Notes: a model not told the origin generated them from the letters alone. A DNA stretch of 64,000 nt from Endoryza sp044226045 (GCA_044226045.1 JBGAHR010000016.1:1-64000); one strand, 5' to 3'. Positions 7,903 through 14,814 are shown, numbered from the stretch's first letter. Translations and numbers: made by a program.

Positions 7903-9351
7903 TTACTCACCTGTCATTTCACCTTTTCGCATTTTCCAGGACTTGTGAGGGGCGCCATCCATTTTTACAATCTTCGGGGTAAATACACCGACGATATCCA
8001 CAAGGTCAGCCTGTTCGTTCATTACCTCATAGATATTCTTATAGGCAAATGGCGCTTCATCCAATCCTCCGCCAATCAGCTTAACACCATGCTTTTTCAA
8101 TTCTTCCTTCAGCGCGTTTTCTGTAACAGATTGCATGGCTTTTGTCCGGCTCATCACACGCCCTGCTCCATGAGAGGCGGATTGCACAGAAGCCAGGACT
8201 CCTCTTCCCTTTACTATAAAACCGGGAGCTGTCATGGATCCCGGAATAATCCCCAACACATCCTTCCCGGCGGGGGTAGCTCCCTTTCTGTGCACAATGG
8301 CTTCCTCACCGTTCACCATTTCCTTCCAGGCGAAGTTGTGGTGATTCTCAACCATTCGAATAGGCTCTCTCCCCAATTGTCTCGCAATCTTCTCATGAAT
8401 GATATGATGACAGGCAGAGGCATATTCTCCGGCCAGGTTCATCAACAACCAGTATTCCTGTCCCTCCTCTTCCTCCAGGGTCAGCCAGGCCAGGTTCGAC
8501 CATTCACCCGGTAATCGTCTTTTGCTTTTGGCGATGCGGGTATAGTGATTGGCAATATTCGCGCCCAACGCTCTGGAACCGGAGTGCGACAATAATCCAA
8601 CGTATTTCCCCGGCTCCACACCCAGAACAGTATCTTTTTCGGTGATGTTTATCTGACCGAACTCAACGAAGTGATTACCGGAACCGGAAGAACCCAACTG
8701 TTTCCAGGCCCGCCCATGAAGACTCTTCAACAGTGGAATTTCACGGAACAATTCGTTATCCATCACCTCGTGATTCGAAGCGGTCTGGAATTGCGCCCCA
8801 CTTCCGAATAGTGTCGCCTCATTTATCTCCCGGGTAAAATAAGCTTCCCGTTTGTGTAGTTCATCAGGATTCAAATCGAATATGCTCAAACACATCCGGC
8901 ATCCGATATCGACTCCCACCCCATATGGAATGACTGCATTTCGGGTGGCGAGAACACCTCCGATGGGCAAACCATACCCTGCGTGCGCATCCGGCATCAG
9001 CGCACCGGCTATTGCGATCGGCAGCTTGGCGGCACTATACATCTGGTGCAGGGCAGACTGCTCGATCTGAGCACTTCCATACACCGCGAATGGAATACCT
9101 TCCTTGTTCAAACTCACTTCCTGCGCCTGTTCTTCCTCCCGGGGAATAAGCTGGCTGGCAATCAATGCCAGCACAGCATCATTCATATATTCGACCGGAG
9201 ACGCCAGTACTCTTTTCAAAATATCCATCACATCCTCCTTTGACTCATGTTTATAAAACTTTTGCATCGTATTCATGGCAATGCTGATTACCGGGCCCTC
9301 AGGATACCCGATTGCCCGCAGCTCTTTGCCAGTCAATTTTAATTTTGCCAT
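7903..9351 (-). CDS. rtcB: RtcB RNA ligase (3'-phosphate/5'-OH, GTP and Mn dependent)
   Basis: The 482-residue protein shows the RtcB signature throughout: M-P-D-A-H-A-G-Y-G-L-P-I-G-G (D121, H123), G-V-G-V-D-I-G-C-R-M (Cys 151, metal ligand), G-S-G-N-H-F (about 223-228), H-S-G-S-R (256-260), N-H-H-N-F (337-341), G-S-M-T-A-P-G and A-S-H-G-A-G-R, whose His 394 matches the guanylylated histidine of the family. RtcB joins RNA 2',3'-cyclic-phosphate or 3'-phosphate ends to 5'-OH ends, repairing cleaved tRNA. The gene follows the SPFH gene with a 3-bp gap, so the two are surely co-transcribed. It is the last gene of the unit, before the terminator at 7843-7882. No archease gene is seen in the locus. 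Confidence 0.95.
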   Translation of the reverse strand: MAKLKLTGKELRAIGYPEGPVISIAMNTMQKFYKHESKEDVMDILKRVLASPVEYMNDAVLALIASQLIPREEEQAQEVSLNKEGIPFAVYGSAQIEQSALHQMYSAAKLPIAIAGALMPDAHAGYGLPIGGVLATRNAVIPYGVGVDIGCRMCLSIFDLNPDELHKREAYFTREINEATLFGSGAQFQTASNHEVMDNELFREIPLLKSLHGRAWKQLGSSGSGNHFVEFGQINITEKDTVLGVEPGKYVGLLSHSGSRALGANIANHYTRIAKSKRRLPGEWSNLAWLTLEEEEGQEYWLLMNLAGEYASACHHIIHEKIARQLGREPIRMVENHHNFAWKEMVNGEEAIVHRKGATPAGKDVLGIIPGSMTAPGFIVKGRGVLASVQSASHGAGRVMSRTKAMQSVTENALKEELKKHGVKLIGGGLDEAPFAYKNIYEVMNEQADLVDIVGVFTPKIVKMDGAPHKSWKMRKGEMTGE

Positions 9352-9354
9352 TTT

Positions 9355-10461
9355 TTACGTTTTCGATGATACAAATAACTGTTTCAATTGATCGGCCATT
9401 GATCCATTGTTAGAGATCTGTAAGGTGCTGATCTTGTCTGTTAACTTCTCCACAAACTCCATCTCTTTCAATTTAAAGAGCATGGCGTTATCTTCCATTA
9501 ACTTCGCAGTGTTCAGCAAACTCCTGGTACTGGCCGTTTCTTCCCGCCTGGTGATACTATTGGCCTGTGCTTTTTTCTCCGCCATCAACACCTGGTTCAT
9601 GATTGCTTTCATGTCACCGGGGAGTACGATGTCTTTGATACCGGCATCTTTTAATTCCACCCCCAGCTCCAGGGCAGTAGCAGTCATCCATTCGAGAATA
9701 ATGTTACCCAATCCTTCCTTTCTTTCCAATAATTCATCTAAAGTGAACTTCCCCACCAGGCTTCTCAAGGCCAACTGCCCCGAGGCATAGAGTATTTTTT
9801 CATACTCCTTGCTACCCAGTACTGCTTTGACAGGATCTTTTACCTGGAACTGCAGGCTTGCGTTAATCCTCAAAGTGGCTTTGTCCTTAGTCAGCATTTC
9901 CTGTCCGCTTATTTCCAATTGCTGATTTCTCATATCCACCCTCGCTATCTGAATACTGATCGGATTTTTCCAGAAATAGTAGCTGCCAGGCTCCAGTAGT
10001 TTTGAAAGTTTACCATCTACCAGCAACAGCGCCTTTTCATAAGACTCAACCGTAACCGTTCTGATAAAAGGCTTGAGTGTATCTTTCTCAAACAATACTG
10101 GTTCAATCGCCGCTTCGATTTCAATACCGGAGACATTCACTTTGAGAAGTTGATAATCCCTGAAGAATTTCCAGTACGCATATTTGCCGGCAGTATGCAC
10201 ATTGGTCAACTTTCCGTCTGCGAAAACCAGTAACAGCTCGCCTTCTTTCACATCCACGACCTGCAATCTTTGCATGAGTTGTTCATCCTTCAATACCACA
10301 CTCCAGTCAACCGTTGGCGTAAAGGGGTAGATCAGATCGTAGATGATTACCTCCTTATTAAAAAGCCAGTATGTACCAGCTTCCAGTAACCTGATGTACT
10401 TCCCTTTTTCAAAAAGAAGACCGACCTGGTAGGCATTAATTGTATATTTTCTGATAGTCAT
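9355..10461 (-). CDS. SPFH/Band-7 (slipin-like) protein without a membrane anchor
   Basis: The 368-residue protein has a Band-7 core (about residues 130-290) with M-R-N-Q-Q-L-E-I-S-G-Q-E-M-L-T-K-D, then V-K-D-P-V-K-A-V, as in slipins. A helical, charged C-terminal region follows (A-E-K-K-A-Q-A-N-S-I, R-R-E-E-T-A-S-T-R), the usual SPFH oligomerisation segment. The N-terminal part repeats a beta unit of the type V-G-L-L-F-E-K-G-K-Y-I-R-L-L-E-A-G-T-Y: near residue 13, more diverged near 75, and again near 145 as K-A-L-L-L-V-D-G-K-L. Unlike most slipins there is no N-terminal hydrophobic helix. It lies between the structured RNA region and rtcB, which points to a role in RNA repair, perhaps as a scaffold; that is inference. 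Confidence 0.85.
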   Translation of the reverse strand: MTIRKYTINAYQVGLLFEKGKYIRLLEAGTYWLFNKEVIIYDLIYPFTPTVDWSVVLKDEQLMQRLQVVDVKEGELLLVFADGKLTNVHTAGKYAYWKFFRDYQLLKVNVSGIEIEAAIEPVLFEKDTLKPFIRTVTVESYEKALLLVDGKLSKLLEPGSYYFWKNPISIQIARVDMRNQQLEISGQEMLTKDKATLRINASLQFQVKDPVKAVLGSKEYEKILYASGQLALRSLVGKFTLDELLERKEGLGNIILEWMTATALELGVELKDAGIKDIVLPGDMKAIMNQVLMAEKKAQANSITRREETASTRSLLNTAKLMEDNAMLFKLKEMEFVEKLTDKISTLQISNNGSMADQLKQLFVSSKT

Positions 10462-10490
10462 TGTTTTTAATTTTTTGCTATTTTATTACT

Positions 10491-10527
10491 AAAAAAGCAC
10501 AGGAACGCCTGAAGGCCATTCAACTGT
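10491..10527 (-). terminator. Intrinsic terminator at the end of the tRNA-like RNA region
   Basis: On the minus strand ACAG (10527-10524), GAA and GCC pair with GGC, TTC and CTGT (ending at 10499) as an interrupted stem, followed within two bases by six T residues (10496-10491). It lies 30 bp before the SPFH start codon. It would release the structured RNA as its own transcript and let only part of transcription reach the SPFH and rtcB genes. The stem is interrupted, so its strength is uncertain. Confidence 0.55.
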
Positions 10528-10689
10528 TACGGGAAGTCGAAAAGTAGTCGGGAGGCCCGCATCCAGTCCTCTTTAAAAAAAGAAGAATAGAATGGGGTGT
10601 CCGAGACCGGTTGTCGACTCGCAGGGTAACAGGGGAACTGTTTCAGCTATGCAAAACCAGCCAAAAGGCTCCCTGTGCTGAATCGTTTT

Positions 10690-10710
10690 AAAGAAGCGAC
10701 TCACTTCTTT
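10690..10710 (-). ncRNA. 7-bp stem with 7-nt loop downstream of the tRNA-like elements
   Basis: AAAGAAG (10710-10704) and CTTCTTT (10696-10690) pair perfectly around the loop TGAGTCG on the minus strand. The 7-nt loop recalls an anticodon loop, but it lacks the U33-like pattern, so this is described only as a hairpin of the structured RNA. Confidence 0.5.
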
Positions 10711-10740
10711 TGCCGAGTGAAACTTACTCATCCAGAGTCT

Positions 10741-10793
10741 GAGCCAGGATTCGAACCTGTATATTGTTTGCTCTGCCACTGAGCTACCGGGCT
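10741..10793 (-). ncRNA. tRNA-like element 2 lacking an anticodon arm
   Basis: On the minus strand the D-arm GCTC-AGTGGCA-GAGC (10784-10770) is followed, after only about ten A/T-rich bases, by the T-arm CAGG-TTCGAAT-CCTG (10759-10745). There is no room for an anticodon stem. AGCCCGG (10793-10787) could pair with CCTGGCT (10748-10742) at six of seven positions as an acceptor-like stem, but that competes with the T-stem. D-loop GG and T-loop TTCGAAT are the bases that form the tRNA elbow, so the elbow is retained while the decoding end is missing. Confidence 0.6.
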
Positions 10794-10800
10794 TACCCGG

Positions 10801-10890
10801 GAAGGATTTGAACCTTCGACCTAACAATCCTTGTAGTGATTCTTTTCCGGATTGGCAGCATACATGCGGTTACTACCGATGCACTACCGC
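10801..10890 (-). ncRNA. tRNA-like element 1 (D-arm-like, long-loop stem, T-arm)
   Basis: On the minus strand a 5-bp stem GCGGT/ACCGC (10890-10886 with 10870-10866) encloses a D-loop-like sequence containing CGGTAG. Next, CAATCC/GGATTG (10854-10849 with 10830-10825) forms a 6-bp stem with an 18-nt loop in the place of an anticodon arm. Last, GAAGG-TTCAAAT-CCTTC (10817-10801) is a textbook T-arm. I find no 7-bp acceptor stem and no CCA. It is therefore a tRNA mimic or decayed tRNA rather than a working tRNA. Confidence 0.55.
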
Positions 10891-10945
10891 GCCAGAGACA
10901 CGCCGGTTTACACCTTTCCTTCAAGAAAAACTGCGTTTAGTCTGT

Positions 10946-12097
10946 TTATCCCTCGAACATTGTCGCTATTCGAAAACCGATGGCTTCGCGCGTTGCTTCT
11001 GCACCCGGCAGCTCGTCGGGATGCGTCAGCTCTGCCAGCGTCATGGGTTTAGTGACCCATTGAGAAATACCCAGGTGATCACTTAACCGCTGCGCTTTTT
11101 TAACGCTGAGTTTATCAAATTCATACCTCGCGATCAAGCGTCCCTTCCGAAGCAACGCCTGGTCGATGCTTGATAAAGGACTATTGAAAGTGCAGATTAA
11201 CTGCACATTCAGGCAATCACTTAACAATCCATCGCTCAGGTTCAACAAATTACTCACACTGCTATTTCTATTCACCTTACGATCCATTATGATATTCTCC
11301 GCATCCTCGATGATGAGGATCGAATTAGGATTATCGATCAGCAAATCAATGAACTCAGGATTCAGTAAATCACCTGCCACTGTGGGTGATAAGAACAATA
11401 CTTTCTTATCCAGTTTACCCACCAGGTGGCGGAGATAGGTTGTTTTACCGGTACCCGGCAATCCGTGAAAGAGAATGATTCCTTTGTCGTTCGCTTTCAA
11501 AAGCCTTTCCCGAATGAGCTTATCTACTGCTTTGAAATCATCGTTGTAATACAAATCTATATCGAGTTCGGTCGGCATAATCGGAAGCGCTTTAAGATCC
11601 AGACCCTCTTTATTCACTGTGATGATGTTGATCTCGTGATCCTGTTCCTTGGCCGGTAATCTGAAAGCCTTAAAATCCTCAATCAATTTTTCGATCCGCT
11701 TGGATTCAGTGGTCAGGTAATACAATTCGACAGATTGATCTCCCAGTTCGGCAATCAGTCCATTGTCAAATACCAGGATCTTCACCGTATGTTTTGTCTC
11801 CTCCGCTGTCCAGTCATAATAAGTCCGGGTATAGTCAGCTACAATTGTTCCCTGGTTGCCATCCGCCAGATACTTGTGTATTTGATCGCTATCCACCCCA
11901 CCCATATAATGCATATTGGGCAACGCGCCGAAATGACGCATGAATAGCTGCCGGCAACCGATAAACCGTTCACCGGCCATCACGGTTTCTTCTGGACGCG
12001 TATCGTTGAGCATACGCTCATTCAAAATTTTTTTCGTAATTACCCTTTGAAGTCCATACAGGAGTAGCAGCACTGCAAGGGCTAATAATATTTTCAT
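10946..12097 (-). CDS. Membrane-anchored AAA+ ATPase (BCS1-like)
   Basis: The 383-residue protein has an N-terminal hydrophobic helix (residues about 2-16, L-L-A-L-A-V-L-L-L-L-Y), a middle domain of unknown fold, and a C-terminal AAA module. The AAA module has Walker A G-L-P-G-T-G-K-T (212-219), Walker B I-L-I-I-E-D-A (260-266), sensor-1-like T-F-N-S (303-306) and R-K-G-R (317-320, candidate arginine finger). The arrangement resembles BCS1-type AAA proteins, which remodel or translocate folded proteins at membranes. It lies 21 bp after the YkuK-like gene and directly before the tRNA-like RNA region, on the same strand. A role in remodelling RNA-protein complexes or the SPFH assembly is inference. 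Confidence 0.85.
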   Translation of the reverse strand: MKILLALAVLLLLYGLQRVITKKILNERMLNDTRPEETVMAGERFIGCRQLFMRHFGALPNMHYMGGVDSDQIHKYLADGNQGTIVADYTRTYYDWTAEETKHTVKILVFDNGLIAELGDQSVELYYLTTESKRIEKLIEDFKAFRLPAKEQDHEINIITVNKEGLDLKALPIMPTELDIDLYYNDDFKAVDKLIRERLLKANDKGIILFHGLPGTGKTTYLRHLVGKLDKKVLFLSPTVAGDLLNPEFIDLLIDNPNSILIIEDAENIIMDRKVNRNSSVSNLLNLSDGLLSDCLNVQLICTFNSPLSSIDQALLRKGRLIARYEFDKLSVKKAQRLSDHLGISQWVTKPMTLAELTHPDELPGAEATREAIGFRIATMFEG

Positions 12098-12118
12098 ACG
12101 TTCATTTTTTACTGTTTC

Positions 12119-12601
12119 TTATTGTACCAGCCTGTTCGCGCAACTTGTACTGGCGAATGCGAAAGGCTTTGCACGAAAATCAAATCCCATTCCCTGTATG
12201 TAACCGATGGCTTCTGCAAAAGCATCATGGCTTTTGAAGGATGGATGCGTGTTGATGTCGGCGTGGATCTCGAATCTGATATTCAGCTCAGTCAACAAAG
12301 GCTGCAGGGAAATAGCCACCTCCATACTTCTGTTCACTTCTTCCAGCATTCTTTGTTTAATACTCAACCTCGTCCTCAGTTCCTGTTTACGGGCCAGCAC
12401 TACCGCACCACTACCCACCCGGAGAAAGACTATTACCGTTGCAAAACGAATAGTTGAACCTTTCACCTGACTGTCTGTACCGATGCAAACGCGAATATTG
12501 TCACCGGCTTCCCTGGCTTCAGAAGCCAGGCGAATCAGTTCCTGCCTGATGGATTGTTCTACCCGTCGACCGCTCATTGTTCTCCATGTTCGTTGTGTCA
12601 T
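12119..12601 (-). CDS. YkuK-like ribonuclease H-fold protein (DUF458)
   Basis: The product (160 residues from the ATG at 12601) carries V-C-I-G-T-D-S-Q-V-K-G-S-T near its start, the D-S-Q motif of the DUF458/YkuK family, which is predicted to adopt an RNase H-like fold. A later acidic I-H-A-D-I-N-T motif could supply a second metal-binding Asp. A GTG start at 12634 would add 11 residues. The ATG is preferred because AAGGAAGGA lies immediately upstream of it. It is the first gene of the main RNA-repair unit, after terminator T2. Family function is unproven; a nuclease or RNA-binding role beside RtcB is inference. Confidence 0.75.
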   Translation of the reverse strand: MTQRTWRTMSGRRVEQSIRQELIRLASEAREAGDNIRVCIGTDSQVKGSTIRFATVIVFLRVGSGAVVLARKQELRTRLSIKQRMLEEVNRSMEVAISLQPLLTELNIRFEIHADINTHPSFKSHDAFAEAIGYIQGMGFDFRAKPFAFASTSCANRLVQ

Positions 12602-12651
12602 TTCCTTCCTTACGGTATTTAGATTTTTATTCACCGGAGGTCGACAGGCAG

Positions 12652-12680
12652 AAAAAAACCCGGTCGTTTCCGACCGGGTT
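12652..12680 (-). terminator. Strong intrinsic terminator T2 upstream of the RNA-repair operon
   Basis: AACCCGGTCG (12657-12666) and CGACCGGGTT (12671-12680) form a perfect 10-bp stem with a 4-nt loop. On the minus strand a run of seven T residues follows (12658-12652). It lies between the stop of the 60-codon ORF and the YkuK-like gene. No T-run follows on the plus strand, so it acts on leftward transcription. Confidence 0.85.
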
Positions 12681-12699
12681 CATTATTGGTAAGCCACTG

Positions 12700-12882
12700 T
12701 TACCAATACCGAACATTCGGTCGCCTGAATAGCCTCCTTTTGCTATCATATTTTCTAAATGGTGCATCTTCCAGTTGCTGGATATCGGGCATTATTTCTC
12801 CCGGCCATTCGCAACAAATGGTTATCACCTGATTATTTTCATTGTGAATCATGCGTTGATAAGATGCACTGATCTGTTTCAT
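12700..12882 (-). CDS. Small hypothetical ORF (60 aa) between two terminators
   Basis: The start ATG at 12882 is preceded by AGGAA at good spacing. The peptide reads M-K-Q-I-S-A-S-Y at the start, has a C-C-E-W-P-G-E centre, and ends in a basic R-R-L-F-R-R-P-N-V-R-Y-W tail. I do not recognise it. It sits between terminators T1 (12902-12924) and T2 (12652-12680), with only about 20 bp to T1. It can therefore hardly have its own promoter and should be expressed only when T1 is read through. It may be a leader peptide or a small RNA-binding protein; the function is unknown. Confidence 0.5.
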   Translation of the reverse strand: MKQISASYQRMIHNENNQVITICCEWPGEIMPDIQQLEDAPFRKYDSKRRLFRRPNVRYW

Positions 12883-12901
12883 TTCCTATTCAATTAAGCA
12901 T

Positions 12902-12924
12902 AAAAAAACCCCGCATTTGCGGGG
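12902..12924 (-). terminator. Strong intrinsic terminator T1
   Basis: CCCCGC (12909-12914) and GCGGGG (12919-12924) form a 6-bp GC-only stem with an ATTT loop. On the minus strand seven T residues follow (12908-12902). It lies just after the 29-codon ORF and just before the 60-codon ORF. Confidence 0.85.
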
Positions 12925-12948
12925 CTTAGTATATTTCTACTCACGACT

Positions 12949-13038
12949 TTAGAAATAAACACTACCCCTGACATATCGGCAAAGACCAAACTGGCCCGCA
13001 GTATGCTTAGTTTTTATATTTCTTAAATCGCGAATCAT
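12949..13038 (-). CDS. Short leader-like ORF (29 aa)
   Basis: ATG at 13038 opens 29 codons ending TAA at 12949. The peptide starts M-I-R-D-L-R-N-I-K-T-K and ends R-Y-V-R-G-S-V-Y-F, and is strongly basic. It begins about 20 nt downstream of the candidate promoter at 13062-13094 and ends 25 nt before terminator T1. That is the geometry of a leader peptide in an attenuator. It has no run of one amino acid, so classical amino-acid attenuation is not evident. Coding status is uncertain. Confidence 0.4.
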   Translation of the reverse strand: MIRDLRNIKTKHTAGQFGLCRYVRGSVYF

Positions 13039-13061
13039 AGTTTTCTTTGTTTTTTGCTTTG

Positions 13062-13094
13062 CAAAGATGTAATTATTTTTTTGCAGTCACCAAA
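13062..13094 (-). promoter_or_regulatory. Candidate promoter of the RNA-repair locus
   Basis: On the minus strand TTTG (13094-13091) is followed after 21 nt by CATCTTTG (13069-13062). That is one mismatch from the Bacteroidota -7 consensus TAnnTTTG at the expected -33/-7 spacing. Transcription would start near 13055, about 17 nt upstream of the 29-codon ORF. Confidence 0.5.
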
Positions 13095-13118
13095 TTTTTA
13101 GAAATATTTTTTTAAAAA

Positions 13119-13904
13119 TTATTCCGAAGGATCGTTTAACCCTGACAGATGTATTGATTTTGATCCATCAAAATGACGCCAGTAATTTCGAGGTAATTCG
13201 CTGATACAAAGTTTCTGAGAAGACCGAATTGTTTCTGCAGGCGAGCTGGTTAATGCCCTGAAAACGGCATCATTGGTATTGTATATTCCGATCACTGCAT
13301 CCGGTCCAGGCGGGTGCGAAACCAACTTCCAGGAACACTCCGAAAAGCACTGTTGATTGAAGTAGAATCCATACCCGCGAACAGAGTCGGCCAACAGCCA
13401 TCTTTGATGGGTATATTTATCTTTAAAATGTTTTCGAAGAAGTGGCAGGCAATCGTATTGTGGCTGGATGACCAGGAAATAAAGTTCGTCTCTCGTTACC
13501 TGAAATTTTCCAAATGTCTGCCATTGCTTTTTTTCCTGCAATACTTTACGACCCGCCTCTACTACTGCTTTGATATTCGGATGCGCAAAATTATTTTCCA
13601 CGGTAATCCGGGCCGACAGAACATAACGAATATATCCCAGCAAATGATCTTCCATCCCAGGCAATCCGGATAGAAAAGCATAATAAAAATGCCGAAGTGC
13701 TGGGATTGACAATTTCTCTGCCAGCTTTACCCAAACCCGATTGGCCTTTTCTGTATCAGGCGTTATTTTTTTTACCTGCCCGAAAAGACTATAGACTTTT
13801 TCTTCCTGCTTCTTAATGCTTGCATCATTGATTTTCTGCTGGTACACTTCAAATACCGTTGTTAAAAATCCTTTCAGGCTTCCATCATACTCAACTATTG
13901 TCAT
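13119..13904 (-). CDS. TIGR03915/DUF4130-family DNA-metabolism protein
   Basis: The 261-residue protein opens with V-E-Y-D-G-S-L-K-G-F-L-T-T-V-F-E-V-Y, the hallmark of the family annotated as a probable DNA metabolism protein linked to a radical SAM partner (TIGR03915, C-terminal DUF4130). The middle has A-F-L-S-G-L-P-G-M-E and L-G-Y-I-R-Y. The C-terminal half contains L-L-A-D-S-V-R-G-Y-G-F-Y-F-N and a P-R-N-Y-W-R-H-F motif, as expected. Family members usually sit beside radical SAM protein TIGR03916. Here that partner is absent, but another radical SAM gene lies 1.7 kb upstream on the same strand. Catalytic function is unproven. Confidence 0.75.
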   Translation of the reverse strand: MTIVEYDGSLKGFLTTVFEVYQQKINDASIKKQEEKVYSLFGQVKKITPDTEKANRVWVKLAEKLSIPALRHFYYAFLSGLPGMEDHLLGYIRYVLSARITVENNFAHPNIKAVVEAGRKVLQEKKQWQTFGKFQVTRDELYFLVIQPQYDCLPLLRKHFKDKYTHQRWLLADSVRGYGFYFNQQCFSECSWKLVSHPPGPDAVIGIYNTNDAVFRALTSSPAETIRSSQKLCISELPRNYWRHFDGSKSIHLSGLNDPSE

Positions 13905-13980
13905 ACAAAAACTAGTATTTAATTGAGAACGCCCTGGAAGAGCCGATAATGTCTTCCGAGAAGTTACAATGACCGCTTAC

Positions 13981-14814
13981 TCAAAAATTGACCCCTTCAA
14001 TTTGCACGCTGAAGATATCCCAGTTGTTATCATCATCCGCCTTTTCAAAATTGATCAGCCATTTGCCCTTAAAAGATATTTCTCCGGATTCCCATCGTGC
14101 AACAAAGGAATAAGCTCCTCTCACGAATGAGTATTTTTCTTCCACCCTGCATAACACATCTGTTATGCTAAGGTTTTCAATGGATCTATACGAATCTTTG
14201 AACAGTTGGATTTTCCTTTTAAAGTCTTCATGCGATAAAGGAAAATGTTCATTTAGCTGTAATTCCTCCTGGCGATATACGCTCATGTCCTCTAAAGGCT
14301 TTTCAGAAAGAATTTCCTTCAGGCAATTATCAATCGCGATTTGCTGGTTCTCAAATACAGGGTCGGGATGAAACTCATCGTAAATGAAACCCTGAATCAT
14401 GGAAGGCATCTTGATATCAATGATCTCCTGCTGCAGGAATTCTTCCAAAATAAACCGATAAAGTTCCCGACCGGAGACATGTGGGCTTAATGCTGTCAGG
14501 TCAATTCCGTGCTGATGCAGCAGGGCCCTGATATCTGATAATGCTTGTTCAATTTCAGCATCCTGCAGTTCGGCTGCTGGTTTGAACTGTGTGGGCTTTC
14601 CGATTTTGTCGAATATCCGGATCATGGTGGGGTTTTCGACCTGCTTTTCAAAAGCCATCACATATTTTAAAAATTGATTTTCCACCTCTGGTGGCAGCTC
14701 GCCTGTTGTTCCATTGATTTGTGCCCCATTCTCGAGCATCAGTTTCATTTTCAAAAAGGCATTCTCTTCTTTCAATTTCTGTTGCTCAATTCCGGATACA
14801 GGTTTTCGTTTCAT
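13981..14814 (-). CDS. Hypothetical protein (277 aa)
   Basis: I do not recognise this protein. It begins with a basic, charged helical stretch (M-K-R-K-P-V, then K-L-K-E-E-N-A-F-L-K-M-K) and is acidic and helix-rich throughout. It has an F-I-Y-D-E-F-H-P-D-P motif in the middle and a C-terminal segment with aromatic beta-type sequence (F-V-A-R-W-E-S-G-E-I, K-G-K-W-L-I-N-F). That last part looks like a small compact domain. There is no signal peptide or membrane helix. It lies 76 bp upstream of the TIGR03915-like gene on the same strand, so the two may be co-transcribed. Confidence 0.6.
   Translation of the reverse strand: MKRKPVSGIEQQKLKEENAFLKMKLMLENGAQINGTTGELPPEVENQFLKYVMAFEKQVENPTMIRIFDKIGKPTQFKPAAELQDAEIEQALSDIRALLHQHGIDLTALSPHVSGRELYRFILEEFLQQEIIDIKMPSMIQGFIYDEFHPDPVFENQQIAIDNCLKEILSEKPLEDMSVYRQEELQLNEHFPLSHEDFKRKIQLFKDSYRSIENLSITDVLCRVEEKYSFVRGAYSFVARWESGEISFKGKWLINFEKADDDNNWDIFSVQIEGVNF

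Larger units (their letters stand above)
10528..10945 (-). ncRNA. Structured noncoding RNA region with tRNA-like modules in the RNA-repair operon
   Basis: This 418-nt stretch between the AAA ATPase stop and the terminator at 10491-10527 encodes no convincing protein. Read on the minus strand it contains two T-arm-like hairpins and two D-arm-like hairpins (separate entries). It also has a CCGGG-TAAG-CCCGG hairpin (10800-10787), a GAGT/ACTC hairpin with a 7-nt loop (10729-10715), a 7-bp stem with 7-nt loop (10710-10690), AGCC-TTTT-GGCT (10670-10659) enclosed by CAGGG/CCCTG (10675-10630), and CGAG/CTCG (10621-10602). Bacterial Ro/Y-RNA systems linked to rtcB also carry RNAs with tRNA-like modules (YrlA). 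Equating this RNA with those is inference, and no Ro60/TROVE gene is present here. The RNA may be a substrate, guide or sensor. Confidence 0.6.

Noticed and set aside
10573..10827. 84-codon minus-strand open frame across the tRNA-like region
   Set aside because: Its sequence is the translation of the D- and T-arms (P-G-S-S-V-A-E-Q and R-F-E-S-W), has no ribosome-binding site, and ends in a run of Phe from the T-rich tract. The RNA structure explains the region better.
10741..10890. Two ordinary tRNA genes
   Set aside because: No 7-bp acceptor stems, no usable anticodon loop and no 3' CCA; the D/T-arm spacing is wrong in element 2. They are reported as tRNA-like only.
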